Below are positions 1-7,898 of a stretch of 64,000 nucleotides of DNA, in pieces. Numbering within the stretch: the stretch's first letter is position 1; each line of letters opens with the position of its first letter. The notes beneath the pieces are model-generated. The model saw only the letters and a program-made list of their open reading frames with translations. It was not told the origin of the DNA and ran no database searches. The translations under genes and the position numbers were made by a program. Source of the DNA: Climacteris rufus (taxonomy: Eukaryota; Chordata; Aves; Passeriformes; Climacteridae). Where the stretch lies: positions 430,770-494,769 of the forward strand of contig VZRZ01002348.1 in NCBI GenBank assembly GCA_013398175.1, written 5' to 3'.

Positions 1-118
1 CGCACAGTCATGAGCAAAGTTAGACATGGAAATGACACTGGAAATGGTTGTTGCAGGAGTTCCTGGAGGTGTTTTGGCCACGGTGCTACTGAAATGCAGT
101 GTTTGGGTGAGAACTGAC
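1..118. other. Start of ADAM12 intron 22 (or exon 22 extension)
   Basis: On the minus strand this follows the GTCAGT donor proposed for exon 22. GC content falls sharply here compared with exon 22, as expected for intron. However, the exon 22 frame has no stop codon before the window edge, so a longer exon 22 cannot be excluded from sequence alone. No repeat was recognised. Confidence 0.6.
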
Positions 119-237
119 CTGGCAGGGGCCCCGTGGGGCAGAGCCTTGGGGTGCCCGGGCGCGGCGGGGCCCTGGCGCGCTCGGCCCAGCGGGTCTGCGG
201 GGAGAGGCTTCCGAGGGGGGCTGGGCTTGGGAGGCTC
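119..237 (-). CDS. ADAM12: ADAM12 exon 22: proline-rich cytoplasmic tail
   Basis: The sense strand reads CCTGCAG|GAG...GCC AG|GTCAGT, 119 bases, phase 0 in and phase 2 out. The translation starts EPPKPSPPRKPLPADPLG. KPLPADPL is a proline-rich, SH3-ligand-like motif of the ADAM12 tail; this tail in mammals binds Src-family kinases, Grb2 and other SH3 proteins. There is no ATG in the true frame, so it is easily missed; a different frame of the same bases gives a spurious 64-residue open frame at 86-280. The exon is extremely GC- and CpG-rich compared with its surroundings. Its 3' part diverges from mammals, so the exact donor is less certain than the rest. Confidence 0.86.
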
Positions 238-314
238 CTGCAGGAAAACACGAGGTCCTGTTTGCTTTCACAATGGACATTTAGCATTTGACATGGCCAC
301 AAGTCAGAGAAATT

Positions 315-1062
315 CATAGAGTCACAGAATCACAGGCTGGGTTGGGTTGGGAGGGACCTCAAAGGTCACCCAGTGCCACCCCTACCATGGGCAGGGACAC
401 CTTCCACTGTCCCAGGCTGCTCCAAGCCCCATCCAACCTGGTCTTGGGCACTTCCAGGGATGGGGCAGCCACAGCTTCTCTGGGCACCCTGTGCCAGGGC
501 TTCCCCATCCTCACAAGGAAGAGTTTCGTTCCAATATCTAATCCCCAGGGCCTCCCCACCCTCACAAGGAAGAGTTTCGTTCCAATATCTAATCCCCAGG
601 GCCTCCCCACCCTCACAAGGAAGAGTTTCGTTCCAATATCTAATCCCCAGGGCCTCCCCACCCTCACAAGGAAGAGTTTCGTTCCAATATCTAATCCCCA
701 GGGCCTCCCCACCCTCACAAGGAAGAGTTTCGTTCCAATATCTAATCCCCAGGGCCTCCCCACCCTCACAAGGAAGAGTTTCGTTCCAATATCTAATCCC
801 CAGGGCCTCCCCACCCTCACAAGGAAGAGTTTCGTTCCAATATCTAATCCCCAGGGCCTCCCCACCCTCACAAGGAAGAGTTTCGTTCCAATATCTAATC
901 CCCAGGGCCTCCCCACCCTCACAAGGAAGAGTTTCGTTCCAATATCTAATCCCCAGGGCCTCCCCACCCTCACAAGGAAGAGTTTCGTTCCAATATCTAA
1001 TCCCCAGGGCCTCCCCACCCTCACAAGGAAGAGTTTCCTTCCAATATCTAATCCAAACCTAA
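315..1062 (-). mobile_element. CR1 LINE 3' fragment carrying an internal minisatellite
   Basis: The left edge shows the CR1 terminus in reverse (catagagtcacagaatcaca), followed by the typical ggttgggttgggagggacct, a gggcagggacaccttccact block and a tccagggatggggcagccac block. The right edge is ccaatatctaatccaaacct, the usual continuation of CR1. Without the tandem expansion the fragment would be about 240 bp. It begins only about 80 bp upstream, in transcript sense, of the exon 22 acceptor. Confidence 0.9.
496..1055. repeat. 51-bp minisatellite, 11 copies, derived from CR1
   Basis: Successive tcacaagg starts at 511, 562 and so on to 1021 are spaced exactly 51 bases, giving 11 copies. Internal copies look identical; the first differs at a few bases (ttccccatcc) and the last has C for G (tttcctt in place of tttcgtt). 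The unit lies within the CR1 element, and its flanks read into normal CR1 on both sides, so it arose by tandem duplication after insertion. As 51 is divisible by three, the array stays open in several frames (plus-strand period GLPTLTRKSFVPISNPQ), producing non-genic open frames of 271, 240 and 229 codons. Confidence 0.96.
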
Positions 1063-4000
1063 GTGGAAGACATTTTTTCATCAGTTATGACCAAAATGTT
1101 TAAATGAGGTAAACAATGCCTTATTTTTTAATAAGCAGGCACTTAAATTTTAAAACAAAGATTAAATACTGTATTTTAATGATTTTATTTCTTTTGATTA
1201 TTTACTCTAGAAATACTGGGTGCATCTATACTGGATTCAATGCTTAACTGGTGGTAAATGAAAACAACAAAGATTGAATACACGACCTTGTAAAAGTAGT
1301 TTTATAGAAAGGTGGAAATGCTCAAAATTACTTTAAAATGGAAACTCAGATGACCACAAAACCAAACTGCCCCAGTCTGGTTTGGATTGGTAGCATCTGT
1401 GGAATTTTTTTTGAGAGATGCTGCTGTGCTTTCATTCTGTGGAATTAAAGACTTCATTAATAAAGAACAGAAGTCATCTGCTGTCAGGATGAGCTAATGG
1501 CTCTTCTGTGTGGTCCTTGCAGCCCTTCAAACATGCTAACTTGTCTGTTTGTGGTCTTCATTATGGAGAGCTGGGACAGATTAAGTGACTTGCTCAGGGC
1601 ACAGAAAACCTCTCCAATACATCCCCAAACTCACTTCAGATCTTTCTCTTATTTGAGCTGCATAACCATGCTTTTCCCAAGGAATTTTAGTCTTTATTTT
1701 TAGTTTGCCATAACTATCATTAGTAAAGTTAACCAGAAGGAAACAAGAAGAACTTACAAGTATAATCTAATTAAATATTCCTTGAAAGTTGTGATCCAAA
1801 CAAGCAATCAGAGCATAATTTCTCATGAATAAAGTGCATCTTTTCATTATTTGTTTTGATTATCCCTTTGTTTTTTCACTTTTCATGGCAAATGTTTGCT
1901 CTTTCAAGAAGGAAATGCAGGTTGATTATCCATAGGCATTTTGGTAAGGAAGTAAATATGTGAGCTTAAGTAAATCTCATATACAGACATTTCAAATTTG
2001 CCACAAACTATGATTTAAAGTTGCATATAATGTCCACCCTCTTTTTAATTCTCTGCATAACAAATACTGGTATTGATGGGTACACAAGCCCAAAACCTGA
2101 TTTATTTATTCATTGATTTCCCCAGAGCTTGTAAAAATGTCACCTTAGGGTTTATATCCTTAAGGAGGAAGCAGCCAAGGAGCTTGATAAAAAGTGTGAT
2201 GTGGCAAGCTGGTAAGAAAGGGTAAATGAAAGGGAAAAAAATTAAAAAGGGAGGGAATTCTGATAAAAATGGAGGTGGAGAAAGGCTGATATGGAGCAAA
2301 ATGGAGCAGCACTTGATAGAAAGGGGATGCCACCAGGAACACACACAGTCTTAGAAGCAGAGGCAAAACTCTTTGAAGAAACAAATCCCATCCCCCAGAC
2401 TGATTACAGGAGGGTCTTTTCTATTCTTTGTGTGCCACAGGAGAATCCAAACTTTGTGTGTTACCATGTGTGGGGACTTGCAGAGCCTTTGATGTGTGGG
2501 GAAGGCTGCAGCACAGCTCAGGGTACCACCACAGCTCTGCTTCCCTGCTTCCCCTCCCTCCTTTCTCCAAGCCCAGTTCTTCCCCCTACAGAGCTCCAGC
2601 CCTTCAGGACAAGGAGTTCGTGGATGGATTTCTTTGTCCAGCTTTATATCCACAACTTGGCTTTTAATGCATTCAGGCTTTGCTTGGGGAAGTGTTCATT
2701 TAAATATTGTACTGAAAAACATAATTTTCATATAGAGCAGCTCCAAAGACATCAGGTGCATGAGCTTCCAATTTTTTTCAGTGATTTTTAAAGAAGCAAC
2801 TGGAAGCCCTCTGTGGCTACAGCCAGGCTGAGGTGTCACAGGAGAGAGATTCCCAGGAGGAACTGTGGCAGAAGGAGCAGAAGTGAGCCCAGCTCACTTT
2901 TACTGAGGAAAAAGTAAAACCACAAAGTTCTATTCCTAGGATGAGCTGGAAAACACGAGATCTATTTTGATAATAAGATGATGAGACCATCAGAGGCAGC
3001 AACTGAATGCTAAAAGTAGCAAAATCAAGGGGAAGAGATCAAATCCAAATGCCTGAACCCACGGTTAGGATAAACCTGCAGTTTCCTTGATTTACCTGGG
3101 GCTGTGCTGATTTATGCTGACTGTGAATCTGGCCCATAAATAAAGTCTGTTTGCCTTGCAAGAGCATCTGAAAGAAGGAAAAGCTATTTATCAGTCAAAA
3201 GATGGTTAAATATTAAACTTGGCATCATTTGCTAAGGATTTTTTGTTTGTTTGTTTGGGGGCTTTTGGTGTTGTCTTTGTTTTTAACTATTTTACTTACA
3301 ACTGAAAGGAGATTTTATAGCAAAATAATAATTTAATAATTCATTAATTTCTGTCTTAGCCATTAGAAGGGAAAAGAGTTGTGTGAGAGCCTAGTTAGGA
3401 TGTTGTGCCTCAGTCCTCCAGTGCCCCAAGCCCAGAGGCCCAGGGAAGGAGCTCATCCTTCAGTGAATCCCTTGGAAGGGAGAAGCAGGAGGAGGCAGCA
3501 GTGCAGCCACAGGGAATGGCCTTGGATGCTCCTCTCCAGCACCATCCTGCAGCACTGAGCATCTGGGTGAATGCAGCAATGATTTTTAAAGTGCTTTCTC
3601 TTGATGACCTGGTGGATGTACTTCCAAGAGAGCTGAAGCAATACATGAAGTAGTATCTATACATAATATCCAAAACTATTCTTAAGCTAATTTACTTCTT
3701 CCAAGCTTTGAGGGGAAAAAATTAACTTAAAAATGAAAGATTTTCTCTCCATACAGTGTTTTTTTGTGTCCCTCTGATATAGCAAGTAGCTGTTTCTGAC
3801 AATGTTGAGGTTATGGACATAATTTTGAAAGGAGCCATTCTTGCTCATCCTCCAGGCTGCCTGGAGCAGAGCCCCAGTTTGTCCTACTTGTGTTTCATGC
3901 AGTGACTGAAAATGGTGATATTTTGCTTGATGAAGTAGCTGTCACAATGAATTTGAGCTGCCAAGCTGAAAAGCTTTTTGGCAGTTTCAGATCTGTCAGC

Positions 4001-4578
4001 CTTTGCTAACGATAGCACTAAAGATCTGGTATCCCACCTTGCACTTTGTGTGGGATTTGAAGCACAAGGCACTTGGGAAGATGAGTTTTTGGGGAGCACT
4101 GGGCTGCTGTGATGTGCAGTGACAGGCTGGGGCAGGTACAGGTGCAGCATCAGATTGAGAAATGGTTCTTTTCTTGGAAAAGAAAAGAACCTTTTCTCCC
4201 TCTGTATTCTGCTTAGAAAAGTACTTTCACTTAAAATCTTAACTTTGACCACTGTGATTTGTGCAGAACCTTGAAGGATACAAGAAAATGAACAATGAAA
4301 CTGTTGGAGCTGAAGACAAGCAACAGAAATCAATATCACGTCAGGTTCCCTGTAAAATTTATTTTAGAAAGAATCAGGATTTCTTGTTCCCCTGAAAAGG
4401 AAAATTACAAGATGGAAAAGGGAAGACGAAAAAGCAAATAATAAACTGGCTGCACTTGTAAAAGTTGATTTAACCTGAGTGATTCAATGTTCAGACTTGG
4501 GCAAAATTAATACTAGATACTCCTTATTTGCTGTCACAATATGGAAGCAGCCTGCCATGGCAGCTTAGTGCTGTCTCA

Positions 4579-4790
4579 GAAAACCACAGAAGAGTTTGGG
4601 TTTGGAGAGACCTTATGGATCATCCCATCCCACCCCTGCCATGGGCAGGGACACTTTCACTGTCCCAGGCTGCTCCAAGCCCAATCCAACCTGGCCTTGG
4701 ACACTTCCAGGGATCCAGGGGCAGCCACAGCTTCTCTGGGCACCCTGACAACTTCTCTGGGCAGCCTCTCTCATCCCTGTCTGTTTCTGA
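4579..4790 (-). mobile_element. CR1 LINE 3' fragment
   Basis: CR1 3' region in reverse orientation: accacagaagagtttgggtt, gccatgggcagggacacttt, ggcagccacagcttctctgg. Its right boundary is blurred after a short internal duplication of acttctctgggca. Confidence 0.85.
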
Positions 4791-5658
4791 TATTTTTCCA
4801 GCCACTTTTCAAAGCCCTGCACTCCAGCACTGTCTCAGAGCCATATCCTCCTATCCATCACCAGGAAAATGTCTCAGAGCAGCTCTCAGGGCTCCTGCAG
4901 GTGATAGCCTGGTGTTAACAACATTCACTTTGTTTTAACCTTGTGCCAGATCCAGAACAGCACAAAACGGAAATAGCTGCATGCCTGGTTCCTTTGCTTA
5001 GAAAGTCACACTAAAATGTGACCAAAAGAGAGCAGCCACTGACAATAAAAGGGACTATTTAACACAGACAACTGCACAGACAACTTCATCTACCATATCT
5101 GTTGCCAAGAGATGCATCTTATTCAAAACCATAAATAAATAAAAATTAAAAATATTTACCATCTCTATTTAGACATTGCAATGGAAGGTGTGTCTACATG
5201 AAATAGGGTTTTTCAGATCTGTGCCCTGGAAAAACAGACTGTGGTCCATGCAGCCCTTGGCAGGGCAGAAGCACATCAAGCTAAGACACCTTTTGCTCTT
5301 GCACATCACATCTGCAATGTGACTCCCTAAACTCTCTCACTGTGTTTGGCACCTCACTAATAAACTGTAGAGTTTCCCCTTTGCTTGGGCACTGGAGAGA
5401 TGAGAGATGAGCCTGTGTTTGCCTGTAATGTGTTTGTTCTGTTGTGTTTTTTGAGTGCTGAAGGGCCAGTTCAGGATCCCAAATTTTAGGATCACAACCC
5501 CAGTTGTCACAAAGCAGTATTTCTGCAGTGCATTTCTAAACTCATACAAAGAATAAAGGAAATAGTGTGGGAAAAGGGCAGCATGAAAGATGAGAAAACA
5601 CTTCATTCCTCCAGATCCTCACAGAGTAAATATTAAATAAAAGGCAATCAATGGTTAC

Positions 5659-5841
5659 CTGGGAGAACCTCAGTGAAGGATTAGCTGGCAGGGGTCTCTC
5701 AGGCCCAGCTTGGTGGCCTGGCAGCTGGGGAAGGGGAGGTAGGACTCGCTGGGGTGTTTTCAGTGGTGGCACCTGCTGTGTCCTCACAGGGTTGCTGATG
5801 TGGATGATGTGATAGGGCAGCGGCCGCCTCGGGCCATCTCT
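5659..5841 (-). CDS. ADAM12: ADAM12 exon 21: cytoplasmic tail
   Basis: TCCTCACAG|AGAGATGG...TTCTCCCAG|GTAACC, 183 bases, 61 codons, phase 0 at both ends. The translation begins RDGPRRPLPYHIIHIS and contains TPQRVLPPLPQLPG and ERPLPANPSLRFSQ. The QRVLPPL and RPLPA-P blocks are characteristic of the ADAM12 tail and are proline-rich SH3-binding candidates. The N-terminal half is less conserved with mammals, as usual for this tail. A CR1 fragment begins about 42 bp upstream of the acceptor, so the branch point must lie in a very short unique segment or in the CR1 itself. Confidence 0.95.
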
Positions 5842-5882
5842 CTGTGAGGAAACAGCCAACACAGGTACAAACTTCAGGAGCT

Positions 5883-6003
5883 GACACAGAACCACAGGAT
5901 GGGCTGGGCTGGAAGGACCTTAAAGCTCATCCAGTTCCACCCCTGGACACAGACAGCAGCCACTAGACCATGTTGCTCCCAGCCACATCCAGCCTGGCCT
6001 GTT
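5883..6003 (-). mobile_element. CR1 LINE 3' fragment next to exon 21 acceptor
   Basis: Reverse-oriented CR1 terminus: acacagaaccacaggatggg, ctggaaggaccttaaagctc, followed by actagaccatgttgctccca and catccagcctggcc. Truncated to about 120 bp. Confidence 0.8.
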
Positions 6004-6301
6004 GCTGCTTTAAAATTCTTATTATTCCCCTGCTTTTCTCTTCTATTCTGTTTTCATCTACCTTCAACACCTCTGCAAACACAGCAGCAATTAACAGCTT
6101 CCAGAGTCCTACTTAAGCACTAATCCTCTGCCATTCAGATATTCTGGAGTCAGAACTGGGTCTCTCCTAGAGGCAAAATTATTTATTTTCTGCACTGGGC
6201 ATCTCAACCTGTCTTAAACTTGGAACCATAAATGAATTTTGAAGCCTCCATCTCCCATTATTATTTACTGTTAATTCTACATGATATGAAATTCATGTAA
6301 T

Positions 6302-6355
6302 AATTGTATTATAATAAGTCACTTAATTAATTGTATTATCATAAATCACTTAATT
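6302..6355. repeat. 27-bp tandem duplication
   Basis: Two adjacent 27-bp copies that start aattgtattat and end tcacttaatt, differing at two central positions. AT-rich intronic duplication with no evident function. Confidence 0.8.
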
Positions 6356-6426
6356 GAGGTCCAAAATACATGATATGGTGAGTTTTTATCCCCTGCTTTT
6401 TAAAAAAAATCTGTTTAGGAACTCAC

Positions 6427-6535
6427 TTTTTGTATGGATGTATTTTGTGGCTTCATTATGAGATTTTTACTAACAGGTGTGGTATGAACATGATTAGGCT
6501 CAGATGAACTGGAAGGCCTTGCTGGACTCACAGAC
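6427..6535 (-). CDS. ADAM12: ADAM12 exon 20: juxtamembrane cytoplasmic segment
   Basis: ATTGCAG|GTCTGTGAG...CAAAAA|GTGAGT, 109 bases, phase 1 in (one base completes the exon 19 Arg codon) and phase 0 out. The translation after that Arg begins SVSPARPSSSSEPNHVHTTP and ends SKNLIMKPQNTSIQK. It aligns with the human exon over 36 codons of equal length, with conserved positions around K-x-L-M-x-K-P. An in-frame weaker donor (CCT|GTTAGT, GT at 6474-6473) lies 48 bases earlier; length identity with the mammalian exon favours the GTGAGT site. Confidence 0.88.
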
Positions 6536-7156
6536 CTGCAATACAAACATTTATTGAACACAACATTTTGCTTTATAACATTTTCTTAAACAGTACCCTC
6601 TTTTAAGAATGAGATTTTGCAAGGACTTTCTGCCTTGTTATAGTAAACAAGGAAAGTAAAAATTGTCTAGCACTCCTGCAAGAATAAAAATAAATATTGA
6701 TTTTTTGGAAACCAGTAGTCTGTTAAATTAGCTTCTGCAATCTGTGGAAATGCAGCTTTGTAACACCCAGGAGACTATTCTAATGAATCTAACATTTAAA
6801 CAGTAATGACCTCAAATAGGAAAGTTTCAGCTCACTCAGCTGGGTTTAGATAAAAGGCCATGCAATGTAATGAAACTGTTTCAAACAAATGAAAATAAAG
6901 GCAATACTTCCATTGCTGCTTAATTTTTTATCCCAAAAGGAAAGAGGGATATGTTCAAACCCATATCTACATTATTTACTGCCTATCAGTGAAATTAAAC
7001 TAACCCAGGAAAACACTGCTGTTAATATTTCGTGAATATTTTTGTCTAGGCTGGCTCTTTCTAACACATTCACAGTGATGAATATCAAGATGAGAACTGT
7101 TTACTGCTTCCTTTCCCTAATATCTATTGGAGTATAATGAGGGAAAATGACCATAC
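6536..7156 (-). other. ADAM12 intron 19
   Basis: A 621-bp AT-rich intron with no recognised repeat or open frame of note. Confidence 0.92.
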
Positions 7157-7292
7157 CTTAATTTCTCTATTGTTGTCTTCTTGCTTGTAAACAACCACCT
7201 CATGAAAGTCTTCCTTTTAAGGTACATGATTGATCCAGCAAAGATAAGGCACAGGATGGTTATCAACACTCCAATGGTCAAACTCTTATTAT
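7157..7292 (-). CDS. ADAM12: ADAM12 exon 19: transmembrane helix
   Basis: TTGTTGCAG|ATAATAAG...AAATTAAG|GTATGG, 136 bases, phase 1 in and phase 2 out. The translation is (D)NKSLTIGVLITILCLIFAG followed by SIMYLKRKTFMRWLFTSKKT and TIEKL. The hydrophobic stretch from LTIG to IMYL is the single membrane span, followed by a basic stop-transfer cluster (KRK, then R and KK). This exon distinguishes the membrane-bound long form from the secreted short form, which in mammals ends before it. Confidence 0.97.
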
Positions 7293-7789
7293 CTGCAACA
7301 AAACACACAGAGTTAACTTCTTCCAAAGAGTCTGTTCAGTGCCTGACCATGGTTTCTTTGCTATCTTAAAAAAAAAAAAAATCTTTCAGTAGTGAAATCA
7401 TGGTGGGAAGCTTTGCCATGGAAATTACCATGATAAAATAAATTCAGTATTGCAACTCACTGCAGCATCTGCCATGTAGAGAAGAGAATCCATTTTGGTT
7501 TAGAATAGTACTATTCATATGAAAACTGACATTATTTCCCATCAGGTTTTGGTTTATATATGGACATGTGAGGAGACTGTACTCAGACATAAATCAGAAC
7601 AATCTCTCTGAGGCCACTAAAGTTCCAGCACTCTGGGGAAAAACTGGCATGTAATAACCAAATCCTATAAAATTAACAATGTGCAGAAACAATTCTGAGG
7701 CTGGCCAAAGGTCACTGCTTATAAGATATCACTCTGTATTTCCACTCTTTATCATGGAAAGAAGAGGTGAAGCCGGAATTCCCACTGAC
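7293..7789 (-). other. ADAM12 intron 18
   Basis: A 497-bp intron. In mammals the secreted ADAM12-S form diverges after exon 18. Here, reading through the exon 18 donor gives a 12-residue tail, GQWEFRLHLFFP, then TGA at about 7754-7752. I saw no AATAAA on the minus strand within the intron. No repeat was recognised. Confidence 0.9.
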
Positions 7790-7898
7790 CTGCTTGTCTG
7801 ATGGGCCCACTGTCCACGCTGCCCCCAAAGCCGGGCCTGTCACAGAACGGGGGGGCCCAGTCGGCCTCGCAGTGACAGTTCTTTTTGTTGTTGCACAC
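7790..7898 (-). CDS. ADAM12: ADAM12 exon 18: second half of EGF-like domain and stalk
   Basis: TTTTGCAG|GTGTGCAAC...CAAGCAG|GTCAGT, 109 bases, phase 0 in and phase 1 out. The translation is VCNNKKNCHCEADWAPPFCD followed by RPGFGGSVDSGPIRQA. The C-x5-C-x-C...C pattern completes the EGF-like module begun in exon 17, and the Gly/Ser-rich stretch is the stalk before the membrane helix. It is followed by the long-form/short-form branch point. Confidence 0.97.

Larger units (their letters stand above)
238..5658 (-). other. ADAM12 intron 21
   Basis: A 5.4-kb intron between exons 21 and 22. It holds the CR1-derived 51-bp minisatellite at 496-1055 inside a CR1 fragment, and a second CR1 fragment at about 4579-4790. 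The rest (about 1,060-4,578 and 4,790-5,658) is unique-looking AT-leaning sequence with no gene evidence; short open frames there lack family resemblance or splice-site support. Confidence 0.9.
5842..6426 (-). other. ADAM12 intron 20
   Basis: A 585-bp intron. Its 3' part (in sense) holds a CR1 fragment at about 5883-6003, and the middle a 27-bp tandem duplication at 6302-6355. No other content was recognised. Confidence 0.92.

Noticed and set aside
86..280. 64-codon minus-strand open frame over exon 22
   Set aside because: Wrong frame; the frame that joins exon 21 in phase and matches the ADAM12 tail is a different one.
288..1103. 271-codon plus-strand open frame with 17-residue repeats
   Set aside because: Made entirely by the 51-bp CR1 minisatellite; the reverse strand and another frame are open for the same reason.
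6475..6535. Exon 20 ending at the GTTAGT donor as the main form
   Set aside because: Replaced by the downstream GTGAGT donor, which gives the same length as the human exon and extends the alignment; kept only as a possible alternative.
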